This document shows positions 35,716 to 48,900 of a stretch of DNA of 64,000 bases, piece by piece. Positions within the stretch are counted from its first letter, which is position 1; each line of letters begins with the position of its first letter. Source of the DNA: Litsea cubeba (lineage: Eukaryota > Streptophyta > Magnoliopsida > Laurales > Lauraceae); assembly GCA_012931725.1 (NCBI GenBank), contig CM022955.1, forward strand, positions 52,354,842 to 52,418,841. The letters run 5' to 3'. Position numbers and translations under genes: made by a program. The notes beneath the pieces are model-generated. The model had not been told where the DNA came from. It was given only the letters and a program-made list of their open reading frames with translations, and ran no database searches.

Positions 35716-36653
35716 TGAATATATTCAAGTGAGAACTAGTTCTCACCTATTATATGAGAATTTTTTTGCGGGGCCCAACTAGCAACCCATCCAAACCTAG
35801 CAACCAATAGGGAACCCCCTAATACTTACTAATCCCAAAGATTGGCACACATCCGAATGGACTGAACCGTTGGATTGAGGGTTGAATATTTTTTTGAATA
35901 TGAAGCCATTAAACTTGTGGGCCACGGATGAAAGGGTTAGGGGCATGGGTTTGGGGTGAAACTTGACACTTGAGGTGGTCTCACATAGATCTTTCCATCC
36001 CCTTTGGTCCCATCCCTAAATGGGGTCCACAATTAGGCTCGATAAAAAAGCTCTCATATAATATGTGAGAACTAGTTCTAATTTGAATATTACCCATTCT
36101 TAAGGGAAATATTCAAGTGAGAACTAGTTCTCACCTATTATATGAGAATTTTTTTGCGGGGCCCAACTAGCAACCCATCCAAACCTAGCAACCAATAGGG
36201 AACCCCCTAATACTTACTAATCCCAAAGATTGGCACACATCCGAATGGATTGAACCGTTGGATTGAGGGTTGAATATTTTTTTGAATATGAAGCCATTAA
36301 ACTTGTGGGCCACGGATGAAAGGGTTAGGGGCATGGGTTTGGGGTGAAACTTGACACTTGAGGTGGTCTCACATAGATCTTTCCATCCCCTTTGGTCCCA
36401 TCCCTAAATGGGGTCCACAATTAGGCTCGATAAAAAAGTTCTCATATAATATGTGAGAACTAGTTCTCATCTGAATATTACCCATTCTTAAGGGAAATAT
36501 TCAAGTGAGAACTAGTTCTCACCTATTATATGAGAATTTTTTTTGCGGGGCCCAACTAGCAACCCATCCGAACCTAGCAACCAATAGGGAACCCCCTAAT
36601 ACTTACTAATCCCAAAGATTGTCACACATCCGAATGGACTGAACCGTTCTAAA
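35716..36653. repeat. Tandem array of a 380-bp MITE, 388-bp period
   Basis: Copy 1 spans 35716-36095, copy 2 36104-36483 and copy 3 (cut short) 36492-36653. Copies are separated by attcttaa at 36096-36103 and 36484-36491, so copy 2 sits between two identical 8-bp sequences. The ends read gggaaatattca and, in inverse, gggtaatattca. Each end contains the perfect 18-bp palindrome gtgagaactagttctcac (mutated at the right end of copy 1). Eight-base flanks suggest a hAT-type MITE. Confidence 0.9.
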
Positions 36654-37577
36654 ATATCCAGATTAAATTTTATTTCACATTTTTTAATATAATTATGTTT
36701 CATATATGCTAATGTCAAGGTTCAAATGGAATTAACCACTGATTGAACCAAGTTTGATTGAGTTTAAACCACAGGGTTACATCCCTTAAACCCATTTTGG
36801 GTCACTGGAACTTAGGCTACCCAACACTTGAATTGGCTTGATTCAGGTTAGGCCCCATACCCTGTTCCTAGGTCTAAACAAAATACCAATTAACCCACAT
36901 GTTTCTTTCTGAGCTGACCCAATTGCTTTTGTGGGCCGATCTGTGTGCCATGGGATACATCACCTGGATCAAGCCCACAAGTCTGAAGGGCAAATTGCAA
37001 ATCTCTTAGGTCAGACCAGACGATCTGAGTGGGCCTTAGTCAGATCCATTGGTATTTAGTTATAAGGTTTAGAAATTAATGAAGATGGTTCTAGGTCATG
37101 GACCTTTAAAAAGACTGGCCCAAATGACATTATTTTAATGGATCAAGATTTCTATGTCAATGACCATCAGATCAACATGATGACCATCTTAGTGGGCCAG
37201 ACCTCATATGCATTTCGGTGACCTGTGTTTCAAGAAAGCATGAGAACAAAATGGGGCCCTTTTATTTGTACTTTTTTGGGCGGCTACTTCGAATCGGCGG
37301 GAAAGAATATGTGACCTGAAATTACAAAACTACCCCTGTGCACCTGTGCACCTACCGCTTCGCTACAAGAGTGTCTGTTACATGACGTTTTCGGCGACCC
37401 TTTTTCATGGACCTCCGTTACGTAAATATTTTGCAAAGATTAGAGACGGCTTAGCCTATGGGGCCCTCACTCGTCCCTTCTCCTATGATCAAATTTAGTC
37501 TTTCAAACTACCAACCATCAAATTGACACATATCTTAGTAGTGATGGCCAACAATAGACAACTTTCTTTTTTAATAA
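36654..37577. other. Gene-free stretch
   Basis: No gene or element recognised between the MITE array and the next MITE copy. Confidence 0.4.
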
Positions 37578-37957
37578 GAGAAATATTCAAGTGAGAACTA
37601 GTTCTCACCTATTATATGAGAACTTTTTTACGGGGCCCAACTAGCAACCCATCCAAACCTAGTAACTAATAGGGAACCCCCTGATAGTCACATATCTCAA
37701 GGATCGACACACATCCGAATGGATTGAACCGTTGGATCGAGGGTTGAATATTTTTTTGAATATGAAGCCATTAAACTTGTGGGCCACGGATGAAGGGGTT
37801 AGGGGCATGGGTTTGGGGTCAAACTTGATACTTAGGGTGGTCTCACATAGATCTTTCCATCCCCCCTGGTCCCATCCCCAAATGGGGCCCACAATTGGGC
37901 CCTACAAAAAAGTTCTCATATAATATGTGAGAACTAGTTCTCACCTGAATATTACCC
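37578..37957. mobile_element. Dispersed copy of the 380-bp MITE
   Basis: Same length and ends as the array copies (gagaaatattcaagtgag to gaatattaccc), with both 18-bp palindromes intact and about 5% sequence difference by eye. A clear 8-bp TSD is not visible. Confidence 0.88.
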
Positions 37958-40178
37958 TTTTAAATAATATTGAGGCCCTTCATTGTGGTTAGATTATATT
38001 GTTATCCATGAAAAATCAATGTGGCATTCAGTTGATGTTAATAATTATATTAATTAAGCTAATTAAAGTAATCACTAGGGGGCCATTAAATAGCGGCAGT
38101 GATGGAATTGGAGTTTTCTTTCCGGAAGGGCAAGTAATAATTGACTTAACAACTAACAATGGGCAGAACAAGAATTTTTTTATAGAGGCGATTGATAATG
38201 TAATTTAGATTTATTGTTTTTACTTATTATTTAAAAATAATTTATTACTTTTTGCAAGAGTTTTATACTTATATATAAAAAATTATAGATTTCACAATAC
38301 CCCAATATTTTGGAATTATAATTGTTTTAAACTTTGTGGATAATTAAAATATAATAAATAATAGGACTACCATAATGAATACAAATTACTCAAAATAATC
38401 ATTTGCTCCTTGATTTACGAGTGAGAGTTGTATCTCACTCTAATCAAAGTAAGACTTCTATCGAATTGATCAAGCTTAAATGACTCTACCAATAATTATT
38501 TGATAAAAATATGTTAATTTGTTACTTGTGATCATTTAATGGGCCAAAATAACTACGGTAGACATTGATAGTTTAAAATCCATTAACTAATTACTTGTGA
38601 TCATTTGATGGGGCTTTGATACTTGTGGCAAACATAAATGGTTGTGAGCACACCATTGATAACCATTAACCAATTCTATCAAAAGATAAATAGTCAATTA
38701 TTCATGTTACTTAGAATAAATGTTCTCTTCTTAAGTGAACATTTCACAAATTTTAACCAAATAAAAGTTGGTCTCACCACAAAATTGAATATATCGTATT
38801 TTTAAATGTAAATACAGTGGGACTTACTCCTATTTCAACTTAAAGGATAGCGAATAAGCCAAAATCCAACTATTATTTTTAAAGGAATACCTTAAAGTTT
38901 GTGAGAGAAAAACTCTCCCTGAAACATGGAGATGATTTACTTGCTTTTTTTAAAGCAAGCAAATGACAAAGGTACCCTCAAAGACTTTTCTAAATTCACT
39001 CCCTTTTGTATAAGAGTAAAATAATGAGGATGGATAAAATTATAAAATACCAAAAGTATCCCAACTTTGCTCATATTTTCTAGGGAAATAAAGATATCGA
39101 GGAGGGGCAAAACCTCCCCTCCCTCCGCTAAACAACGATATTCATTTAATAATGAAAAACTAATAATTACAATCACACCGTCCAATATTGGTATGTAATG
39201 AATATGAGACCCACCTAATGTTGGTAATCATCGTGGAAGTCACCTAATACAATATTTATAGGACCCACCTAATATTAATAATTAACAAGATAACTATGTA
39301 ATTATGACAATGTTATTGAACGCACATAAGTTTTATAAACATGAAAGGGCTACTCATGTTTGCAAAAAACTCTAGGTAGTTTTTTTAATGAAATATTGTT
39401 TTATACGCATATACTTGAATATTTTAATATGAAGATTTTTGTAAAAAAGTGAGATATTATAGGATACCTTCTAAGTTATCCAAATACCTAGTTTTAGGTC
39501 GGTAGATTATATTCCAAATTAGAATAAAATTTAGAAAATCTTTAGAATTATATGGTTTTCAAACCACCCTTTAAATTTGTAAGCACTATGAGACCAATCT
39601 AATATTGGAAGTTATAGTTGCACTTCTATTAGAATCACTAATCTTAAAAGTTATAATGGGCTACTATAATTAATTGTTTCTCATGAACTCTCAAATAAAT
39701 TTTATTAATAAAATAATATTTTATACAACAAATCGTTGAATAATTTAATACAAATCTTTTATAAGAAAGTGAGATATTGTAAGATACCTTTTAAGTAGAA
39801 AATGAGATATTATAATATACTTTATAAGTTATCCAAAACCTTCAGGTCGGATTGACACCCGGCCTAGAATGTGCCCTGAATATAAAAAAGAAAACAGTAA
39901 AAATAAATAAATAAATAAATAAATTTGAAGAATTCTCTCTTGAGTGGAATCGAAGGCAAACAATTCGTAATTAAAACATAAGGCTATTCTCGGTATTTAG
40001 TCCCTTTATTTAAAGGGATGCATAGAGGGGTTTGGAAGGGTTTAAACTTCAAGAATCAAGAAGCTCTCCCTTCTCTGTTTTCTTCAACGACTGCTCTACT
40101 TATTCGCACGTCTAGGGAAAGGAAAATCCCCACTCCGCAAACAAAATCATAAAAAGCTCGATTTCTTTTGCACCATCT
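37958..40178. other. A/T-rich intergenic sequence upstream of LON1-like gene
   Basis: No gene. At 39330-39840 two degenerate units (gagatattataggatacct, taagttatccaa) match, in inverse orientation, the left part of the Harbinger element at 44864, so it is a fragment of that family. Promoter elements of the downstream gene must lie here; a tttatttaaagg at about 40003 is TATA-like. Confidence 0.45.
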
Positions 40179-40481
40179 ATGCTTGGGGCATTGTCATTTT
40201 CCCATTCCCACCCTCGATTGCAGATAGTTTCTGCGAATCTCAGCCACGGGCGCGAAAGGAGACCACAGTTTCTTCGATTATCGGCTTCGTTGAGTAATTC
40301 GAATGGGAGGAATTCAGTTTTCTGCAAAAGGGTATCTTTGTGTTCGGTGTCTGGTGGCGGATATGATCCGATTCAGGCAGGGAAAGTGCATGCAGAAGTG
40401 GGTGAGGATGGAGAGGAGGTTGATTCGAAAGCATCATCAGCAATCGCTCCAATAAATCCTCGACCCCAGGATTGTCTAACG
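40179..40481 (+). CDS. LON1: LON1-like exon 1
   Basis: Encodes the start, the presumed transit peptide (about the first 57 residues) and NPRPQDCLT. The ATG at 40179 is the first in a frame open across the exon. Donor acg|gtcagt, phase 0. Confidence 0.88.
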
Positions 40482-42928
40482 GTCAGTTCCTTCTATGCTT
40501 CACCTTTTTGGTTGAAAACTTGAAGTGGTTCTTCTGTGTATTTTTGGAATTTGTGGCCTAGTGATTAGATTAAGCTTTTGGTGGGAGTGGGGGTGTTTGG
40601 TTGTTTGTTTATTTGATGTTGGTATTTTTGTTAGGTTGAGAAAGTTGAATGCCAATGCAGAATTTTCAACACACTCACTGGCACTGGTTGAAAAAAAAAA
40701 GCTACAAGAGGCTCTTATATAGACCACATAAGACAATTCAAAAGACATGACTTTTTTTTTAGCAAACTAATTCATTAAAAGGAGAAATCAATACAAAGAG
40801 GAAAAACAAGAAATAATAACAAGGTACAAGAGGATTTTACCCCTTCCCCCACCTTAATTACAAAACCATGCCCCTCAAGGAGAAGTCCTATCAATCCTCG
40901 CTTTGGCAAGCGGATCTGCCATGTGGTTTGCCGATCTAAGCTCATGACGAAAGACCACATTAATGGAAGAGGATAAAGCTCGAATTTCATTAAAGAAGAA
41001 TTGTGATTTCCACGGATCCGCTTTCTGATTTGACACCCAAGCAATGGCGTTGAAAGAGTCACTCTCTACAATAGGCTGCCCCAAAACATTGTTGAAAAAC
41101 ACCTTGAGCTTCTAAAATATCTAACACTTATGCTTCATTAGAATTAGGAATCCCAACGTACTTAGAAAACATGAACAAAACCTCACCTTTACTCTTATGA
41201 AGGACACCTCCAATCCCCGCCGGCCTTGGCTTACCCCTTGCTTTACCATCAACGTTGAACTTTAAGACATTAAGAGGTGGGGGAGACCAACAAACAGATC
41301 TACTGCCCCTTTGTAGGGCTGCAACCCATAGAACCTTCCCAATTTAGAAGGATATCTGTAAGAAAAAAAATAGAAAATTCCTTTCTGAGCAACGCTTACT
41401 TTGTAATTCTTAAGGTGATACTAGCAATCAACCCAGCTGCAGAAGATGATGCGCCCCTGAAAACTCTATCATTCCTTTCCTTCAAAATAGACCACAAGAT
41501 AGCAAAGAGAATTAACCTCCAAAGAAAGCGTCCACACCCAGCAAAATGCCCTCCAAACCAAGACCCAGCAACTCCTATCAACGACTGTGGCGAACACCAT
41601 GCAATGCCACATCTAGCAATGAAATGACTCTAAACACTAGCTGCAACCTCACAATGAAAAAAGAGATGGTTAACTATCTCCTCCTTCATTTGACACATCG
41701 CACAAGTATCTGAGATATTTATTGCTGTCAACCCTTTTCTTCTTAGATTATTTGCGGTAGAAACCTTTTCAGCAATGACTTTACCAAACCAAACCAAACC
41801 AAGCCTTTTCCCACTAGGTGGGGTCGGCTATATGGATTTGACGACGCCAATCAAATCTGTTTAGGGTCATGTCCTCCGTTAGATCCATGTAGGCAAGGTC
41901 ATGTTTACTAGTTTCTTTCCAACTTCTCTTGGGTCTCCCTCTCCCTCTCCTACTCCTGGCATTCTCCATGCTTTTACACCTTTTAACAGGTGCCTCCGTT
42001 GGACGCCTTCTAACATGGCCGAAACATCTCAGTCGATTTTCTCTCATTTAATCTCCAATCGGCGCTATTCCTACTTTGCCCCTAATCTCCTCATTCATAA
42101 TCCTATCTCTTCTTGTGATCCCGCACATCCATCTTAGCATTCTCATCTCTGCAACTTCCATATTCTTGACATGATTATGCTTTACTGTCCAACACTCTGA
42201 TCCATATAACAACGCTGGTCGTACCGCCACCTTATAATACTTTCCTTTAACCTTGAGGGGGACTTTCCGATCACACATGACCCCCGAAGCACTCCTCCAT
42301 TCGGTCCACCCGGCATGAATCCTGTGACTTTACATATTCCAAAATAACAATTGTCAATTAATGATGATTAATGTTCCTAGATAACCTTTGGACTTTCCAA
42401 TATGACTCTTTGATTTCCTAGATGTTCTTGACTTTCATCAAAAACTAAATACTAGAAGTAATAATTCAAACAACAACCATGTCCTTTAGGATATCCATAT
42501 TGTTTAAGATCTCTCAGAGACTTGTTTCCTAGAATTCACTCGAACAGGGGACAGATGATAGGATCACTTGCATGCACCTGTAGTGGAAATGTTACTGTTA
42601 TGTATGATCAAACCTACACAATTTGACAGTAAGTTAATAGTTAAGATGATAGGCAGGTATCAGGAATAACCCTAAGATGGATCACTGGAAGGTAGCTAAC
42701 ACTATTGGTATGGTACTTAGAAAGGATAAAGAACTGCATGCTCACTATAGGTGTTCTAACAGTATAGGGCCTACAGAGGCAACCTTAAGTAGATGAGTAT
42801 CACAGCAGTGTAGACAAGTAGGTGTATCCTTTTCTAGTAAGTGGGTGACATTAATTAATTCAAATCATTTTCGAGGTTGATAAAATTTCTCATTTTTAAA
42901 CCTGCATGTGCACACGCACGCGCTCAAT

Positions 42929-42978
<50 letters not shown>

Positions 42979-45900
42979 GAGAGAGAGAGAGAGAGAGAGC
43001 TTCCTTGGGATAAAGCTTCAATGATGATGATGATGCTGCGTGTTCTACACAATCTGGGTCAAAAAATTGGGTGAAACAAAGACTAAGATATTGGTATTTG
43101 TGCACATAGTGGCTGGCTCCAAGATACCGAAAAGTATTCTCTAGCTATTGTTTGCCAGGATTTGGGGATTCGGTGCTATATATTGACAATTCATGAAGGA
43201 AATGTATTCTATCGCTGATTAAAATGCTGATGGGTTGGTTAGTACAATATTTTGGTTGATGCGATGTATATCAGTTGATACAACATCTATTAGACAACAT
43301 TTTCAGAAATGGGTGAAATGATGGTTTTCATAATAATTAATACGTGATTTCTTTCTTGGAAGACCAAATTTCTAATATAAATATCTATTAGTTACAAGCT
43401 TGTTAAAGTTCGTGTTTCTAAATGCATATTCTTCGTTCTACTTTTGCTGTATGAATTGCTATCCAATGTCGATTGCCTCTTTGGAATTGGATGCATTACT
43501 CTTTTTTTTTTTTATTTGAATTGAAGTATCATTATCTTTTAAAAGAAATCTATTAGTTGCAGGGATTTGAGGGAGAAAAGCAAAAAAAAAAAAAATCTCT
43601 GCTCTACATATATATATTTTTTATGTTAAAGTGAAAAATGATAAGTAGAGGAATTTAATGTTCACTCTTTCACTCTTTCTTGCCATTATTTGGAGTAAAA
43701 CATTATGAAGTCAATTGAGATCACCCATTTGTTCCTAAGAACATCCTTGATTTTCTGATTTCCTTCACCAGGTTTTGTTCAATTTGAGCTTATGTTTCCA
43801 TTTTAATCATCTTTTATAACTTGGTCATGTTTTCGTTTAACCACCTTTCGCGAGTTAGTAAGAGGATATTTTGTGTTTTTTAATTAGCATTCTGAAAGTG
43901 TAATGCAGATGGACCTGAGGCCACATGTGTAGGGCCCAAGTAGATTTAGGATTTTTAATTCAGTAATTATATGTTGGTTTCTAATTTTATTATAATTAGG
44001 ATTAGATTTCCAATATCATTTAGTTTGCTAGTTTAATAGGTTTTCTTAGCCACCAAGTTTTCTTTCTTATTTATATGCGTTGTAAGAGTAGAAATTTTAT
44101 GAGTTGATTAATTGAATTTGGGTTTTCCGATTGAAGCGCGTCCTCGTTATCGTCTCTGTGGAGACTTCTTATTGTGTCTTCGGAGTTCGGACACATGCCT
44201 CAGCACCATCCAAGCCCTAACCCCAGAGCGAACATCCACATCCGATCCGTCTCCGATCACTAATTGGAGCCTATCCGTCCCTACCACCCATCCCCCGAAT
44301 CCAAACCCCTTCAATACAAACCCTAATTGACCCAGCCACATCCCCACATTGGACCATTAGAACCACCAGCCACCATCTTCAAAAAAAAAAAAAAAAAAAC
44401 CTGTGCCCGAACCAGCCCGAACCGACCCACCCCCCTTCAGACTTTCCCCAACCATATCACCATCCTAGCACCCATGAGTATCCCAGAATCCCCACTGCCC
44501 ATCCCTGAGTATTCCAGAACCCAGGAAACAAAAAAGAAGAAGAAGAAAGTAGACGAAAAAAGAAGAAGTAGAGAGGAGAGGGAGACAAAGAAGAAAGAAA
44601 GACTTTAGCTTCATCGCACCTTCATCTCTTGGGAGAAAGCCATCTCCACCAAGGACCAAAGCCATCGATCATCTCGCTCGGGATAACGGAGGTCGACCCC
44701 CTTACCCTTTCTTATTTTCCTTATTGTGCTTAGAATGAGGCAAAGACACAAGTCACAAAAGAGGACCATTGCACCCGAGCTATCTGTGGGCCTGAGTGGA
44801 CTAGGTTCGAGTCCAAGTCCATCACAAGTCAGATCTGATCCATATTAAGGTTTGTTTGCTTTAGGGGTGTTTGGAAACAAGATATTTCAAGAGATTTTTT
44901 TATATTATCTACTAGTTTAGAATGTAATCTATTCACCAAAAAAGGAGGTGTTTGGATAACTTAGAAAGTATCTTACAATATCTCACTTTCTTATAAAAAC
45001 CTTCATATTACATTATTCAAGGATATGCTGTATAAAATAACAAAAAGTCTACATGGACTAATCCCATGGTTCTCATCCAAATATTGGATGAGAACATCCA
45101 ATATTTGGATGAGAACCATGGAGTTAGTCCATGGTTCTGTCCATGTAGCGGGACTCATAAAATAATCTTTTGTTGCAAAATCTTTCCTATAAACGAAAGA
45201 GGTCATTGGATCCCATTAATTATAGAGGCCTGCTATAAGTTTTAACATCAATGATCTTTATAGGAGTGCAACTATGACTCTCAATATTAGATTGGCCACA
45301 CAATGCTTACAAATTTAACGTGAGGTCCTATAACCATATCACAAGTACATAGCCCTTGTTAATTATCAATATTAGGTGGGCCTTACTAATATCAACTATG
45401 GAGCCTTTATCGTAATTAACAACATTAGGTGGGTCCCATTCTACTAAAATTAGCTGGGCTTCTTATTAATTGTGTAATTGCAATTAGTTTGTCAACATTA
45501 AATGGGTCCCACTATTTAATAGCTCCCCTTGTGTTAATATGACTACCAATATCAAATGGGCCCCACAATGATTTCTCATAGATGGATTCATCAATGATGT
45601 TTGACATTAGATAAGGTTTTATAAAACAAAAGAAAAAAAGAATGATAGGCCCATTTTTGATAATCACCACTAGATATAAAACACTATGGCTATTAACATT
45701 TGGTGGACCTACCTTAATTAAACAATATTGCTTGGATCTCAAGGTTTTAACATTTAATCCTGTGATTATTTAACAATAGTGGGTCCTACCATGATTATTA
45801 ATACATGTGATTACTAATTAGTGGGTCCTGCATTGGGTCAATTGCTTACTTTCATTCCATTTCTTATTCGGTATATCATCTTGTGAGTTTTTTTATAAAT

Positions 45901-48900
45901 TACGTAACACTTCAAAGGTATATTGAAATTTGTGAAAATTGTCAAACACCATAAATGACACTATTTTGTTCTATTATAATGAAATCTTACAATATTTAAA
46001 CTTGTTAATATTATATTATGCATTTATCCCAACACCCCCTTAAAAAGTTGTGGTAGAAGAATAGAAGCATAGTACGTGTAACATTGGCACGGCCAACAGT
46101 GTTTGACGAGTTAGAGTGTAGTTTGACCAAACCAAAGGTCCAGAATTGTATTAGCAATATCAGGGTCATCTGAAGTTCGATTTGAGATCCGTTTTCGCCA
46201 GCATGATTGTGGAGGGCAAATCTACCCATCAGATCAGTCAAATTTCTAAATTTGCAATAACATATGCCTCCTAAGAAGCAAGTAGAAGTGGAGTCTTCAT
46301 CTTCATCCATGGAAAAATTTACTAGAGCCGTTTCTCAAGTATCCACATCTGTCAATCAAATCAGAATTGCAGTCAATCAAATCCAAGCAACTATTTCAAG
46401 GATGGAAATCGGACTTAACAATTTAGAACATGGTCACTATGGGGAAAATTATTGAGGTGAAGGTCAAGCAATAGAGAAGTGCAAGGCAAATTTTTTTGTA
46501 GCAGCCTTTAAACATGAAAACGATGTCGATCAAATTGAACATGTAGAAGAAGATTAACCTGCTGAAGATGTAAAGGAAGAGGAAGTCAAAACAAACATTG
46601 AAGACATGGATCTAACAATTGGTTTGGTGCTTTCACAAGAAGATCTCTCCGTTGACAGCCCTCATATTGACTTTATCTTTGGGGATCAACAATTGAAAAT
46701 TGGAGTCGAACAACGGCTAGTCAGATATTGTGATTTGATGGTGCATATTTATCAATTAAGGCATCCAAAGGTTTGATATGCATCTGCTCAAATTACAGCC
46801 ATCGTAAGAAGTTATACTTGAAGCTGTGCCCATAAACTACAGTTCAGTCAATGGATCGGAAGTTCGTCTGATTGATCTTTGACCCAGGCTGACATTTACC
46901 GAACTCGAGGTCGAGTTCTTTCCAAGCCAGGGAGAATGATGTAGATGGACCTTAGGCCAAATGTGCAAGGATGAAAATAGCAGTAGCGGCGGGCCAAATG
47001 CTACGTAGCGGCGTAACGATGCGATTTGAAAAAAATGTCAAAAAAATATGAAAATTTTGTAGAAAATCTAGAATATTGGAAAATGAGAGAAAATGTTTTT
47101 TTTTTTTGCAAAAGTAACTAAGATAAGGGGGCGTAGCGTTCCCCTCATTGTATGAGATCCTGTATCGCTGTATAAATAGAAATAATAGTAATTTTCATTT
47201 TTTTTCACATTGCTTAGTTATGCTAACTTAGAAACTAATGAAAGGCTCATAAAAAAAGCTGTCATGAAGTCAATACTTAAGATTTAAGAGTACCTAGGGA
47301 AAAGAATACATCTACCAAAAGGGGTGTCTAATACGATGTACCTAGAAAAGAACTCTCTGTATTAATTGTAATTTGGCGAGATCATGTGCTTTTTGGTGTT
47401 TTTTTAAACATAAAAGGGTAGAAGAGTTGAGTAGAAATGTTATTTAGAGAGAACAAGAAAAGAAATAAGTCTTATTATACATCTTAAAATTTTTCGAAAA
47501 ATACAAATTTGTCTCACTCTGTAGCGGCCCCTACGGATGTGAATGCCGCTAAATGCATTGTATCGCTACGCCCGATATAGCGGCCACTACGTAGCGCTAT
47601 TTTCATCCATGCAAATGTGTAGGGCCCAAGTAGATTTAGGATTTTTAATTAAGTAATTATATGTTAGTTTCCAATTTTATTATAATTAGGATTAGATTTC
47701 CAATATTATTCAGTGTCCTAATTTAATAGGTTTTCTTAGCCACAAAGTTTTCTTTCTTATTTATATGCATTGTAAGAGGAGAGATTTTAAGAGTTGATTA
47801 ATTGAATTTGGGTTTTCCCATTGAGGTGCGTCTTCATTATCGTCTCTGTGGAGACTTCTTATTGTGTCTTCGGACACATGCTTCGGCACCCACGCAAGCC
47901 CTACCCTAGGGCCCGCATCAAAGTGCCAATCAATTTCCTTGTTTCTGCACGCCATTATGACTTTTTACATGCTCATTGGTTTCTTTTTTTTTTTTGTGCT
48001 CTATGCCTCTGTTGCAGGTTCTAGCATTGCCCTTACCACATGGACCTTTATTTCCTGGATTCTACATGCCAATCTTTGTGAAGGTAATAAATTTTAAATC
48101 TCCATTGTTTACAAGTTCTTATCTCCAGTGCAAGAAGTTGTTTTGCTACCTTACTTCCATTTTGGATGATACCAATTTCTCAATAGTAACAATTTAAGCT
48201 TGTATGAACCCTTTTCCCTATGTGATTTTAATCTATTAGCTTGAACCAAAATATATATTATAGATTTGTGGTTTATTTTATTTAAATTTGATGGTGATGC
48301 TATATTATGGCATACTAATTTTTAATTTTTATTTGCCTTTAGTTGAAATTTTAGGGCTTCATCTTAATATAGTTGTTTGATTTATATTATTGAGAATAGC
48401 CAGTGGTTACTTATAAAGTTTATGAAGTACAATCAAAGATATCGACTCAAACTCGGGAATCTAACCATAACCATACTGGGAAACCCAATCCCATAATAAT
48501 AGGGAACTTGAATAACATCATAATACTAGCTAATATAACTCAAATTTAATCTAGTCCTAATTTAGGACAAACTTACTCCCAAAATCACAAATAAACTTGC
48601 TCAATATTAGAAATAAGTCTCCAACTGTTTCTCAACACTCCACTTCAAGATGGTGCATTGTACTATGACCAGTTTGGACCGACACCATCTATGATATCTG
48701 GATACTTGTACAAGCCCAACGTACCCATATCGGGTAGATACGACACTTGTATTGGTACCTGATACTGCCTATGATACCCAAATACTTGTACAAGCACAAC
48801 GTATCCGTATCGGACCGATAGGACACTTGTATTGGTACCTGATAGTGCACCGATACTTCTAGGGTACAAGTTTTTAACATATCGCAGTTACCATGCCCTT

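Larger units (their letters stand above)
43901..47920 (+). mobile_element. Small non-autonomous LTR retrotransposon with two nested insertions
   Basis: TSD aagtg at 43896-43900 and 47921-47925. The left LTR is about 43901-44238; the right LTR 46937-47920 is interrupted by a hAT element. The LTRs begin taatgcagatggacc (left) and tgatgtagatggacc (right) and the right one ends catca. The interior holds a Harbinger element; without insertions the element is about 2.2 kb, too short for pol. It sits in LON1 intron 1 in gene orientation and stops 97 bp before exon 2. Confidence 0.88.

Noticed and set aside
42932..43000. Frames across the (ga)n tract
   Set aside because: Simple-sequence translation (alternating Arg/Glu or Ser/Leu), not a gene.
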